15,098 nt of DNA from Mesorhizobium sp. (lineage in GTDB: Bacteria > Pseudomonadota > Alphaproteobacteria > Rhizobiales > Rhizobiaceae). The stretch covers positions 1-15,098 of the forward strand of contig JAEKLU010000269.1 of the NCBI GenBank assembly GCA_019509685.1. The letters are read 5' to 3'. The position numbers were made by a program, and so were the translations under genes. This document shows, one piece after another, positions 1 to 7,856 of this stretch. Below the pieces are notes generated by a model, which ran no database searches, was not told the DNA's origin, and was given only the letters and a program-made list of their open reading frames with translations. The stretch's first letter is position 1; every line of letters starts with the position of its first letter.

Positions 1-121
1 GCTCCATGCGCTCGATCACCTTCCACTGCTCGGCGATCTGGCCGGACAGCTCCTCGATGGTCTTTTCCTGCTCGGCGGCGCGGATTTCCAGCGTCGTCAA
101 CCGGTCGGCGGGCGTGTTCAT
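1..121 (-). CDS. slyX: SlyX family protein, N-terminal part (gene runs off the left edge)
   Basis: The minus strand reads an open frame from an ATG at 121 to the window edge, giving 40 codons. The protein begins MNTPADRLTTLEIRAAEQEK and continues with TIEELSGQIAEQWKVIERME. This matches the start of SlyX proteins: short (about 70 residues), highly charged, predicted coiled coil, with the typical 'LE.R.A.QE.TIEELS..IAEQW..I' pattern. SlyX was named from a locus next to slyD in E. coli and its biochemical role is not established. The gene diverges from the ABC transporter operon, so the 191-base interval 122-312 should hold promoters for both. The C-terminal part lies outside the window. Confidence 0.8.
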   Translation of the reverse strand, partial: MNTPADRLTTLEIRAAEQEKTIEELSGQIAEQWKVIERME

Positions 122-312
122 TGCGGTGCTCACTCCAGCCCCATGATGCGAATTTCGAGACCGTCATATTAGCGAATGTGAAGCTCCCGGCCACGTTCGA
201 AATTGACAAGGGCGCGCGGATTTGTCGAGAGTGAAAGGCCGATTGGCAGGCGCGGGGCATCATGCTAGGCATTTTGACCAAGCGATAAAAAATAAAGAGT
301 GGGACAGGCTGC

Positions 313-1845
313 ATGGCGCAAGCCGCAATCGAGCTCATAGGCATCAATAAGAGCTTTGGCGCCGTGCGTGCCAACCGCGACATCAATCTCGAAGTCACGC
401 GCGGCACGATCCACGGCATTGTCGGCGAGAACGGCGCCGGCAAGTCGACGCTGATGTCGATCCTTTACGGCTTCTACCAGGCCGACAGCGGCGAAATTCG
501 CGTCGGCGGCGAGCCGGCATCGATCAAAACGTCCAATGACGCCATCGCGCTCGGCATCGGCATGGTGCACCAGCATTTCATGCTGGTCGACAATTTCACG
601 GTGCTGGAAAACATCATCCTCGGCGCCGAGAGCGATGCGCTGCTGAAGCGCAGCATCGCCAAGGCGCGTTCCGAACTCGAACGCCTGGAACGCGAATACG
701 GGTTGGAAGTCGATCCCGACGCCATCATCGAGGAATTGCCGGTTGGACTGCAGCAACGTGTCGAAATCCTCAAGGCGCTTTATCGCGGCGCCGAGATCCT
801 GATCCTCGACGAGCCGACGGGCGTGCTCACTCCGGCCGAGGCCGACCATCTGTTTCGCATCCTCAAGCAATTGAAGGAGCAGGGAAAAACGGTGGTGCTG
901 ATCACCCACAAGCTGCGCGAGATCATGGCCATCACCGACAATGTTTCGGTCATGCGCCAGGGCACGATGGTGGCGACGCGCGAGACAGTCAAGACCACCG
1001 TCGAGGAATTGGCCGAACTGATGGTCGGGCGGCGCGTGCTGCTGCGGGTCGAAAAAGGCGAAGCGGAAGCCGGCGCCGTCAAGCTCGCGGTCAAGAACCT
1101 GACGGTGAAGGATTCTCGCGGCGTCACCATGGTCGACGACATCTCGTTCGATATCCGCGCCGGCGAGATTGTCGGCATTGCCGGTGTGGCCGGCAACGGC
1201 CAGTCCGAATTGCTCGAGGCGATTTCCGGCATCAGGCGCGCCGTTTCGGGCTCGGTCATGCTCGACGGCAAGCCGATCGACCTGACCGGCGCCGCCGATC
1301 CCGGCGAGTTGCGCGACCGCGGGCTGGCTCACGTGCCGGAGGATCGCCATCATGTCGGACTGGTGCTGGCCTTCGAGGAGAACGAGAATTCGATCCTCGG
1401 CTACCATGACGACCCACGCTATCTGAAAGGGCCGTTCCTCAACATCGACGTCATCATGGCCGATGCCAAGGACAAGATCGAGAAATACGACATAAGACCG
1501 GGCAATCCGCGGCTGAAGACGGCGAATTTCTCCGGAGGCAACCAGCAGAAGATCGTGCTGGCGCGCGAAATGGAACAAGACCCAGGTGTCCTCATTGTCG
1601 GCCAGCCGACACGCGGCGTCGATGTCGGCGCCATCGAGTTCATCCACAAGCGGCTGATCGCCATGCGCGACCAAGGCAAGGCGGTGCTGGTGGTGTCTGT
1701 CGAACTCGACGAGATCCGCTCGCTCTCCGACCGCATCCTGGTGATGTTTGCCGGCCGCATCGTCGGCGAGCGTGGGCCCGAGGCGACCGAGGGCGAGCTC
1801 GGCCTGTTGATGGCGGGCGTCGAGCAGCAGGAGGCTGCCCAATGA
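313..1845 (+). CDS. Nucleoside-type ABC importer, double-domain ATP-binding protein
   Basis: This 510-residue protein has two fused ABC ATPase domains, as in the BMP-linked purine/nucleoside importers (YufO/NupA type) and sugar importers (RbsA type). Domain 1 has Walker A GENGAGKST (38-46), Q87 of the Q-loop, a degenerate signature PVGLQQR (143-149), Walker B ILILDEPT (162-169) and switch H199. Domain 2 (about 257-500) has a Walker-A-like GVAGNGQSE (291-299) without the lysine, a good signature FSGGNQQ (406-412) and LIVGQPTRGVD, where the usual Asp-Glu of Walker B is Gly-Gln. The second ATP site is therefore probably altered, as in relatives of this family. It would energise the two permeases downstream at the inner membrane. 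Its stop overlaps the next start as ATGA. The ATG at 313 follows a purine-rich stretch (295-308). Nucleosides as substrate are inferred from cdd, the purine phosphorylase and deoA in the same operon. Confidence 0.9.
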   Translation: MAQAAIELIGINKSFGAVRANRDINLEVTRGTIHGIVGENGAGKSTLMSILYGFYQADSGEIRVGGEPASIKTSNDAIALGIGMVHQHFMLVDNFTVLENIILGAESDALLKRSIAKARSELERLEREYGLEVDPDAIIEELPVGLQQRVEILKALYRGAEILILDEPTGVLTPAEADHLFRILKQLKEQGKTVVLITHKLREIMAITDNVSVMRQGTMVATRETVKTTVEELAELMVGRRVLLRVEKGEAEAGAVKLAVKNLTVKDSRGVTMVDDISFDIRAGEIVGIAGVAGNGQSELLEAISGIRRAVSGSVMLDGKPIDLTGAADPGELRDRGLAHVPEDRHHVGLVLAFEENENSILGYHDDPRYLKGPFLNIDVIMADAKDKIEKYDIRPGNPRLKTANFSGGNQQKIVLAREMEQDPGVLIVGQPTRGVDVGAIEFIHKRLIAMRDQGKAVLVVSVELDEIRSLSDRILVMFAGRIVGERGPEATEGELGLLMAGVEQQEAAQ

Positions 1846-2981
1846 GCACGCCTTACGCCAAGCTGCCGGCCTGGGCCGATTATGGGCTGATCCCGCTGAT
1901 CAATTTGTCGGTGGCCTTCATCGTCGCCGGCTTCGTCGTGCTTCTGGTCGGTGAAAATCCATTCCGCGCCGCCGTCATCCTGGTCGAGGGCGCCTTCGGC
2001 AAGGGAACCGGCATCGCCTTCACCCTCTTCTATGCCACCACCTTCATCTTCACTGGTCTGTCGGTGGCGGTTGCGGCGCATTGCGGCCTCTTCAACATCG
2101 GCACCGAGGGCCAGGCCTATATCGCCGGCCTCGGCATCGCCATCGTCTGCCTTTCCTTCGACAGTGTGCTGCCGTGGTGGCTGACATTTCCGCTGGCGAT
2201 CGTCGCCGCGGCGCTCGTGGGGGCGTTGTGGGCGCTGATCCCCGCCTATCTGCAGGCCAAGCGCGGCTCGCACATCGTCATCACCACCATCATGTTCAAT
2301 TTCATCGCCGCCTCGATCATGGTCTATTTGCTGGTCGGCCCGTTGAAGCCGGCGGCCTCGCAGGCGCCGCAGACCCGCAACTTCCTCGCCGGCGCCGAAT
2401 TGCCGAAGCTCAACTGGATCATTGAACTGTTCGGCGCCAAGATCCGCTCGGCGCCGCTCAATGTCTGCTTCCTGCTGGCGCTGGTCATGGCCTTCCTGGT
2501 CTGGCTGCTGATCTGGCGCACAAAGCTCGGCTACGAGATGCGCACCTATGGCCACAGCCCGAAAGCGGCGCGCTACGCGGGCATTTCGGAGACGCGCATC
2601 GTGCTCACCGCCATGATGATCTCAGGCGCGCTGGCCGGCATGATGGCGCTCAACCCGGTGATGGGCGACCAGCACAATGTCGCGATCGACTTCGTCTCCG
2701 GCGCCGGCTTCGTCGGCATCGCCGTGGCGCTGATGGGCCGGCTGCATCCGGTCGGCATCGTGCTGGCGGCGATCCTGTTCGGCATGCTGTACCAGGGCGG
2801 CGCCGAACTCGCTTTCGAAATGCCGGCGATTTCCCGCGACATGATCGTCATCATCCAGGGCCTGGTCATCCTGTTTGCCGGTGCGCTGGAGCACATGTTC
2901 CGGCCCTATGTGCAGGCGCTGTTCGCCTCGTTCAGTCCGCGATCGGTCGGCATGGAAGCGGTCAAGGGGAAGGGTGCCTGA
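1842..2981 (+). CDS. Nucleoside-type ABC importer, permease 1
   Basis: This hydrophobic 379-residue protein has roughly eight to ten membrane-spanning stretches. It belongs to the branched-chain amino acid/sugar/nucleoside permease superfamily (BPD_transp_2). The motif NIGTEGQ at residues 85-91 is typical of the first permease in BMP-dependent nucleoside importers (YufP/NupB type). The cytoplasmic-loop segment GHSPKAARYAGIS, which contacts the ATPase, comes later. The start ATG overlaps the stop of the ATPase gene by four bases (ATGA), which indicates translational coupling. It would pair with permease 2 as a heterodimeric channel. The exact substrate cannot be read from sequence; the neighbouring nucleoside catabolic genes make nucleosides most likely. 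Confidence 0.88.
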   Translation: MSTPYAKLPAWADYGLIPLINLSVAFIVAGFVVLLVGENPFRAAVILVEGAFGKGTGIAFTLFYATTFIFTGLSVAVAAHCGLFNIGTEGQAYIAGLGIAIVCLSFDSVLPWWLTFPLAIVAAALVGALWALIPAYLQAKRGSHIVITTIMFNFIAASIMVYLLVGPLKPAASQAPQTRNFLAGAELPKLNWIIELFGAKIRSAPLNVCFLLALVMAFLVWLLIWRTKLGYEMRTYGHSPKAARYAGISETRIVLTAMMISGALAGMMALNPVMGDQHNVAIDFVSGAGFVGIAVALMGRLHPVGIVLAAILFGMLYQGGAELAFEMPAISRDMIVIIQGLVILFAGALEHMFRPYVQALFASFSPRSVGMEAVKGKGA

Positions 2982-2982
2982 G

Positions 2983-3954
2983 ATGGACGCGTTCAACATG
3001 ATCGTCCAAACCCTGGACTCGACCATCCGCCTTTCGGTACCGCTGCTGCTTGCCTGTCTGGCCGGTCTCTATTCGGAACGCGCAGGCGTTTTCGACATCG
3101 GGCTGGAAGGCAAGATGCTGGTCGGCGCCTTTGCCGGCGCCGCCGCCGCCTCGGTCTTCCATTCAGCTCTTCTCGGCCTGGGCATGGCGATCATAATGTC
3201 GGTGGCCTTTGCGCTGGTGCACGGCTTTGCCTCGATCACGCATCGCGGCAACCAGATCGTCTCGGGCGTGGCGATCAATTTCGTCGCCGCCGGCTCGACC
3301 ATCATCCTCGGCCAGGCCTGGTTCCAGCAGGGCGGGCGTACGCCGGCGCTGCAACCCGGCGAACGCTTCGAGGCCATCGCCTGGCCGGGCGCCGAGGCCA
3401 TCCGTGGCGTGCCGATCATCGGACCGATCTATGCCGAACTTCTGTCCGGGCACTCGATCCTGGTCTACCTCGCTTTCGTGATGGTGCCGTTCACCTGGTG
3501 GGTGCTGTTTCGCACCCGCTTTGGGCTACGCCTGCGCGCCGTCGGCGAGAACCCGGCCGCCGTCGACACCGCGGGCATCTCCGTCGCCTGGCTTCGCTAC
3601 CGGGCGCTGATCTGCACCGGCGTGCTGACCGGCATTGCCGGCGCCTATCTGTCGATGGTGCAGAATGGCGGCTTCGTGAAGGACATGACCGCGGGCAAGG
3701 GCTATATCGCGCTGGCGGCGCTGATCTTTGCCAAATGGAAGCCGGTCAATGCCATGTTCGCCTGCCTGCTGTTCGGCTTTCTCGACGCGCTGTCGATCCG
3801 CCTGCAAGGCACACCGCTGCCAATTGTCGGCAAGGTGTCGGTACAGCTCATGCAGGCGCTGCCTTATGTGCTCACCGTGATCCTGCTTGCAGGCTTCATC
3901 GGCAAGGCGATCCCGCCGCGCGCCGGCGGCGTGCCTTACGTCAAGGAACGCTAG
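2983..3954 (+). CDS. Nucleoside-type ABC importer, permease 2
   Basis: This is a 323-residue integral membrane protein of the same permease superfamily as its neighbour, resembling YufQ/NupC. It has the early motif FDIGLEGKM (37-45), equivalent to NIGTEGQ in permease 1, and the loop RLRAVGENPAAVDTAGIS. The frame is open further upstream to 2875, but that extension overlaps permease 1 and reads as arginine-rich shadow sequence. The ATG at 2983 lies one base after the permease 1 stop and follows a purine-rich ribosome-binding stretch at about 2965-2973, so it is preferred. The gene is followed by a 63-base gap and then cdd, probably in the same transcript. Confidence 0.88.
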   Translation: MDAFNMIVQTLDSTIRLSVPLLLACLAGLYSERAGVFDIGLEGKMLVGAFAGAAAASVFHSALLGLGMAIIMSVAFALVHGFASITHRGNQIVSGVAINFVAAGSTIILGQAWFQQGGRTPALQPGERFEAIAWPGAEAIRGVPIIGPIYAELLSGHSILVYLAFVMVPFTWWVLFRTRFGLRLRAVGENPAAVDTAGISVAWLRYRALICTGVLTGIAGAYLSMVQNGGFVKDMTAGKGYIALAALIFAKWKPVNAMFACLLFGFLDALSIRLQGTPLPIVGKVSVQLMQALPYVLTVILLAGFIGKAIPPRAGGVPYVKER

Positions 3955-4017
3955 GATCGGGCTTTCCGTTTCAGCAACAACCGGCATTTGAACAAGATCG
4001 TGGGAGAGAAGAGACGA

Positions 4018-4410
4018 ATGTCGCATGATCTGTTCGAGGCGGCGCAGGCGGCCATGGCCAAAGCCTACGCGCCCTATTCGAAATTTCCGGTGGGTGCGGC
4101 ACTTCGCACCGAGGACGGCCGCGTGTTCACCGGCGCCAATATCGAGGTGGCGTCCTATCCTGAGGGCTGGTGCGCCGAAACCACCGCGCTCGGCCATTAC
4201 ATCATGGGCGGCGGCGGCAGAATCGTCGAGATAGCGGTGATCGCCGAACGCATGGCCAAATGCTCGCCCTGCGGCGGCTGCCGCCAGCGGCTGGCGGAAT
4301 TCTGCCGGCCGGAGACCAAGCTCTATCTGTGCGACAACACCGGCGTGGCCGAGACCGTGACCATGGGCGACATGCTGCCTTACGGCTTCAGGGGCGATAT
4401 CCTGAAATGA
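4018..4410 (+). CDS. cdd: Cytidine deaminase
   Basis: This 130-residue protein has the length of the small homotetrameric cytidine deaminases, which convert cytidine and deoxycytidine to uridine and deoxyuridine. The zinc site is complete: C52-A-E54 (E54 catalytic) and P84-C85-G-G-C88. The substrate-ribose residues N41 and E43 lie in GANIEV. Where B. subtilis CDA has Arg after the catalytic Glu (CAER), this protein has Thr (CAETTA). A TTG at 3988 is in frame, but the ATG at 4018 has a clear Shine-Dalgarno stretch (GGGAGAGAAGAG) and starts the protein as in relatives. The stop overlaps the start of the purine phosphorylase gene (ATGA), so the two are translationally coupled. Confidence 0.93.
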   Translation: MSHDLFEAAQAAMAKAYAPYSKFPVGAALRTEDGRVFTGANIEVASYPEGWCAETTALGHYIMGGGGRIVEIAVIAERMAKCSPCGGCRQRLAEFCRPETKLYLCDNTGVAETVTMGDMLPYGFRGDILK

Positions 4411-5210
4411 AGGAAGCGCTGGATCATCTGGTCGAGAAGCTCGACGGGCTGGCGCCGACCGCGGCGCTCGTGCTGGGCTCCGGCCTTGGCGGACTGGTCG
4501 ATCAGGTCAAGGACGCCAGGCGCATTTCCTATGCCGAATTGCCAGGCTTTCCGCGCAGCGGGGTTTCCGGCCATGCCGGCGAGGTCGTCGCCGGGCACTT
4601 TGCCGGCACGCCGGTGCTGATGCTGTCGGGCCGCGCGCATTACTATGAACATGGCAATGCCGCCGCCATGCGTCCGGCGCTCGAGGTGCTGGCCGGCATC
4701 GGCATCTCGCATCTCATCCTCACCAATGCCGCCGGTTCGGTCGATCCCGAAATGGCGCCGGGCTCGGTGATGCTGATCAGCGACCATATCAATTTCTCCG
4801 GCTCCAACCCGCTGATCGGCGAGCCGAGCGACCGCCGCTTCGTCGGTCTCACCGAGGCTTACGATGCCGGCCTGCGCGGCGCGATCGAGAAGGCGGCCAA
4901 GGCCACCGGCACCGCGCTGCATCAGGGCGTCTATATGTGGTTTTCCGGACCCTGCTTCGAGACGCCGGCCGAGATCCGCATGGCGCGTATCATGGGCGCC
5001 ACGGCTGTCGGCATGTCGACGGTGCCGGAGGTCATCCTCGCCCGCTTCCTCGGCCTCAAGGTCGCGGCCTGCTCGGTCATCACCAACCTCGCGGCCGGGA
5101 TGACGGGGGCCGAGCTCTCGCACCAGGAAACCAAGGACATGGCGCCGGTCGGCGGCGCGCGGCTGGCGACGATCCTGCGGCGTGTCTTCCAGGATGGCTT
5201 GCCCGACTGA
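4407..5210 (+). CDS. punA: Purine nucleoside phosphorylase (trimeric type)
   Basis: This 267-residue protein catalyses phosphorolysis of purine nucleosides to the free base and (deoxy)ribose-1-phosphate. Motifs of the trimeric PNP family are present: phosphate loop LGSGLG (23-28), GHAGEV with H56, R76-A-H78-YYE, NAAGS (107-111), SGPCFETPAEIR (180-191, base-binding E185), GMSTVPEV (202-209) and ITNLAAG with N227. In this family the Glu/Asn pair favours 6-oxopurines (inosine, guanosine) over adenosine, which fits the presence of an add-like deaminase nearby. The frame is open from 4170, but that part is cdd shadow; the ATG at 4407 overlaps the cdd stop. The stop shares one base with the deoA start. 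The symbol follows common usage for this family (deoD is the unrelated hexameric type). Confidence 0.92.
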   Translation: MKEALDHLVEKLDGLAPTAALVLGSGLGGLVDQVKDARRISYAELPGFPRSGVSGHAGEVVAGHFAGTPVLMLSGRAHYYEHGNAAAMRPALEVLAGIGISHLILTNAAGSVDPEMAPGSVMLISDHINFSGSNPLIGEPSDRRFVGLTEAYDAGLRGAIEKAAKATGTALHQGVYMWFSGPCFETPAEIRMARIMGATAVGMSTVPEVILARFLGLKVAACSVITNLAAGMTGAELSHQETKDMAPVGGARLATILRRVFQDGLPD

Positions 5211-6526
5211 TGCTTCCGCAAGAGATCATCCGCCGCAAGCGCGACGGCCACAAGCTCTCGGCGCCGGAGATCGCGGCGTTCATCGAGGGGCTGACGACCG
5301 GCGCCATCTCGGAAGGCCAGGTTGGGGCCTTTGCCATGGCTGTGTTTCTCAACGGCATGAGCCGCGAGGAAGCAGTGGCGCTGACGATCGCGATGCGCGA
5401 TTCCGGCGATGTGCTCGACTGGTCGCATTTGCCGGGTCCGGTCACCGACAAGCACTCGACGGGCGGCGTCGGCGACAATGTCTCGCTGATGCTGGCGCCG
5501 ATCGTCGCTGCCTGCGGCGCTTATGTGCCGATGATCTCCGGCCGCGGCCTCGGTCATACCGGCGGCACGCTCGACAAGATGGATGCCATTCCGGGTTACA
5601 TCAGCCAGCCCGATGTGGCGCGCCTGCGCAAGACGGTTCTGGAAACCGGCTTCGCCATCATCGGCCAGACCGCCGATCTCGCGCCGGCGGATCGAAGGCT
5701 CTATGCGATCCGCGACGTGACGGGGACGGTCGAGTCGATACCGCTGATCACCGCCTCGATCCTGTCGAAGAAGCTTGCCGCCGGGCTCGGCTCGCTGGTG
5801 CTCGACGTCAAGGTCGGCAATGGCGCTTTCATGGAAAAATCGCGCGATGCGGTGGCGCTGGCGAACAGCCTGGTCGAGGTCGCCAATGGCGCCGGCCTGA
5901 AAGCCTCGGCGCTGGTGACGGGCATGAACGAGCCGCTGGCATCGGCCGCCGGCAACGCGGTCGAGGTGAAGAATGCCGTCGATTTCCTCACCGGCCGCTA
6001 CCGCGACCGCCGGCTGGAAGAGGTGACGCTGGCGCTCGCTGCCGAGATGCTGCAGTCGGCCGGGGTCGTCTCGTCCAACCAGGACGGACTGCGGCGCGCC
6101 GCCGAGACGCTTGCGGGCGGCCGCGCGGCTTCCATCTTCGCGCGCATGGTGACGGCGCTGGGCGGTCCCGCCGATTTCGTCGAGAACGCGGACAAATATC
6201 TGCCGAAGGCGTCTGTGGAGCTGGCGGTGAAAGCGGCCGCGGACGGGTTCGTCACCGCCGTCGCTACGCGCGACATCGGCCTCGCCGTCGTCACGCTCGG
6301 TGGCGGGCGCACCCGCCCGGACGACAGAATAGACCATGCCGTTGGCCTGACGAGATTGCTGCCGGTCGGCGCCGAGGTGCGGGCGGGCGAGCCGCTGGCG
6401 CTGGTGCATGGCCGCAGCGACGCGGATGCTGAGGCGGCTGCTGCCGCCGTGCGCGCCGCCTATACGATCGGTGCGTCGAAGCCACACGCCGAGAAAACCG
6501 TGCTCAGGCGGATATTGCCTCGATAA
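5210..6526 (+). CDS. deoA: Thymidine phosphorylase
   Basis: This 438-residue protein is close to the length of E. coli DeoA (440). It phosphorolyses thymidine and deoxyuridine to thymine or uracil plus deoxyribose-1-phosphate. The phosphate-binding segment DKHSTGGVGDN is at 80-90, SGRGLGHTGGTLDK at 110-123, and the pyrimidine-contacting segment RDVTGTVES..ITASILSKK at 168-188 (R168, S183, K187). The frame is open further upstream inside punA; the ATG at 5210 (TGATG junction, one-base overlap with punA) gives the standard N-terminus. It is the last gene of the plus-strand operon; only seven bases separate its stop from that of the converging protease gene. No enzyme for the sugar phosphates (deoB or deoC) is present in the window. 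Confidence 0.94.
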   Translation: MLPQEIIRRKRDGHKLSAPEIAAFIEGLTTGAISEGQVGAFAMAVFLNGMSREEAVALTIAMRDSGDVLDWSHLPGPVTDKHSTGGVGDNVSLMLAPIVAACGAYVPMISGRGLGHTGGTLDKMDAIPGYISQPDVARLRKTVLETGFAIIGQTADLAPADRRLYAIRDVTGTVESIPLITASILSKKLAAGLGSLVLDVKVGNGAFMEKSRDAVALANSLVEVANGAGLKASALVTGMNEPLASAAGNAVEVKNAVDFLTGRYRDRRLEEVTLALAAEMLQSAGVVSSNQDGLRRAAETLAGGRAASIFARMVTALGGPADFVENADKYLPKASVELAVKAAADGFVTAVATRDIGLAVVTLGGGRTRPDDRIDHAVGLTRLLPVGAEVRAGEPLALVHGRSDADAEAAAAAVRAAYTIGASKPHAEKTVLRRILPR

Positions 6527-6533
6527 GGCCGGG

Positions 6534-7100
6534 TCACTGCACGAGCAGCAGCGCGCCGTCCTGGACCTGGTATTTCTGCAGCCGCTGCAGGAAGCTCATG
6601 CCGATCAGGTTGACCTGCAAGGCCCTGTCGTCGAGCACCATTGCCTGGATATTGTCGACCGAAATCTTGCCGATCTGCAGGTGATCCAGTGTCACCACGG
6701 CGGCCTTGATGGCGCCGTTGGCGGTGTTGACCTGGCGGTTGAAATCCGACGGGTTGAGCGAAATGCCGATCTTGCGCGCGGTCGACATGTTGATGGCGAC
6801 AAGCGTGGCGCCGGTGTCGATCATACCGTCGACCTGACGGCCATTGAGCTTGAACTGCGAGGTGAAGTGTCCGCGCTCGTCTGCATTGACCAGCACCTGG
6901 CGGCCGAGCGGCATCGGCGCCGCCGGTTTGTCCGGAACCGAAGCGAGGTTGACCTGCGGCTGCGTCTCAGGTGCTGCCGGCTTGGACGCGACAGGCGATT
7001 TCAGCAAGCCGTCCAGCAGATGCGGATTCGACTGATAGACGATCGGAATCGATGCCGAGGTTCCGGCGAAGATGCCAAGGATGAGAAGCTTGCGCAGCAT
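6534..7100 (-). CDS. Membrane-anchored retropepsin-like aspartic protease (clan AA)
   Basis: This 188-residue protein has an uncleaved-looking hydrophobic anchor at about residues 4-22, a Pro/Ala-rich linker at about 35-66, then one retropepsin fold. The domain shows the catalytic motif D95-T-G-A98 in MIDTGATLVAIN, and a C-terminal I-G-M-S-F-L segment (166-171) typical of the fold. A single lobe means it must dimerise to build the active site. It fits the alphaproteobacterial TIGR02281-type family, related to Caulobacter PerP and Rickettsia APRc; the catalytic domain should face the periplasm. An upstream ATG at 7124 is in frame, but the ATG at 7100 has a better ribosome-binding site (GAAGAGG) and puts the anchor at the N-terminus. 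It lies downstream of upp on the same strand. A link to nucleoside metabolism is not evident. Confidence 0.85.
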   Translation of the reverse strand: MLRKLLILGIFAGTSASIPIVYQSNPHLLDGLLKSPVASKPAAPETQPQVNLASVPDKPAAPMPLGRQVLVNADERGHFTSQFKLNGRQVDGMIDTGATLVAINMSTARKIGISLNPSDFNRQVNTANGAIKAAVVTLDHLQIGKISVDNIQAMVLDDRALQVNLIGMSFLQRLQKYQVQDGALLLVQ

Positions 7101-7155
7101 GGACGCCTCTTCGTGAAGGGCCAATTTCTACGCCGACATGGTGTTTTCAGTTTTA

Positions 7156-7174
7156 ACGCGGCGCGCGACCGCGT
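7156..7174. other. Short GC-rich stem-loop between upp and the protease gene
   Basis: ACGCGG at 7156-7161 pairs perfectly with CCGCGT at 7169-7174 across a seven-base loop, and a G-U pair can extend it on the minus-strand RNA. It lies 31 bases after the upp stop. The minus-strand sequence after the stem is TAAAACTGAAAA rather than a T-run, so it is not a clear rho-independent terminator. It may be a processing or weak attenuation structure, or chance. Confidence 0.25.
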
Positions 7175-7204
7175 CTTTGCGTAAACGCCTGGTAAATGAG
7201 GCCG

Positions 7205-7834
7205 CTATTTGGTGCCATACATGCGGTCGCCGGCGTCGCCAAGGCCGGGCATGATGTAGCCCTTTTCGTTCAACTGGCGGTCGATCGAGGCGGTAAAGAC
7301 CGGCACGTCCGGATGCGCCTTGGTGAAGCGCTCGATGCCCTCGGGTGCCGCGAGCAGGCAGAGGAAGCGGATGTTGGTCGCGCCGCGTCCCTTCAACTTG
7401 TCGATCGCGGCGATCGCGGAATTGGCGGTCGCCAGCATCGGGTCGACGACGATCACCAGACGGTCGGCGAGATCGCTCGGCGCCTTGAAGAAGTATTCGA
7501 CCGCTTCCAGCGTCTCATGATCGCGGTAGAGCCCGATATGGGCGACGCGGGCCGCCGGCACCAGGTCGAGCAGTCCTTCGAGCAGGCCGTTGCCGGCGCG
7601 CAGAACCGAGGCGAAGACCAGTTTCTTGCCTTCCAGCGTCGGCGCTTCCATCTCCTCGATCGGCGTCTCGATGATGGTCGTCGTCAGCTCGAGGTTGCGG
7701 GTCACCTCATAACCCAGAAGCAGCGAGATCTCGCGCAGCAGCCGCCGGAAGCCGGCCGTCGAGGTCTCCTTCTTGCGCATGATGGTCAGCTTGTGCTGGA
7801 CAAGGGGGTGGTCGACGACGGTGACGCCCTGCAT
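7205..7834 (-). CDS. upp: Uracil phosphoribosyltransferase
   Basis: This 209-residue protein, the family length (E. coli 208), converts uracil and PRPP to UMP, salvaging uracil released by nucleoside phosphorolysis. It has the N-terminal pattern [13 protein letters not shown] (8-20), SVLRAGNGL (76-84), the PRPP-binding loop [12 protein letters not shown] (129-140, with TANS in place of the common TGGS) and the uracil-binding segment [12 protein letters not shown] (193-204). The ATG at 7834 follows a GGAG ribosome-binding site about nine bases upstream. It lies downstream of add on the same strand, 159 bases away, with an inverted heptamer-repeat element between them. Confidence 0.95.
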   Translation of the reverse strand: MQGVTVVDHPLVQHKLTIMRKKETSTAGFRRLLREISLLLGYEVTRNLELTTTIIETPIEEMEAPTLEGKKLVFASVLRAGNGLLEGLLDLVPAARVAHIGLYRDHETLEAVEYFFKAPSDLADRLVIVVDPMLATANSAIAAIDKLKGRGATNIRFLCLLAAPEGIERFTKAHPDVPVFTASIDRQLNEKGYIMPGLGDAGDRMYGTK

Positions 7835-7856
7835 GATCTGCTCCGACTGGTTCGCA

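Noticed and set aside
243..271. Possible sigma-70-like promoter TTGGCA, 17 bases, TAGGCA before the ABC ATPase gene
   Set aside because: The -10 match is poor, and another -35-like TTGACC at 274 lacks a well-spaced -10. A promoter must exist in 122-312, but I cannot place it.
265..1842. 525-codon open frame antisense to the ABC ATPase gene
   Set aside because: It mirrors a clear ABC ATPase with all its motifs. The antisense protein is rich in Asp, His, Arg, Gln and Ala as expected for the complement of GC-rich coding DNA, with no recognisable domain.
4931..6487. 518-codon open frame antisense to deoA and the end of the purine phosphorylase gene
   Set aside because: It crosses two real genes with strong family motifs and has no recognisable domain of its own.
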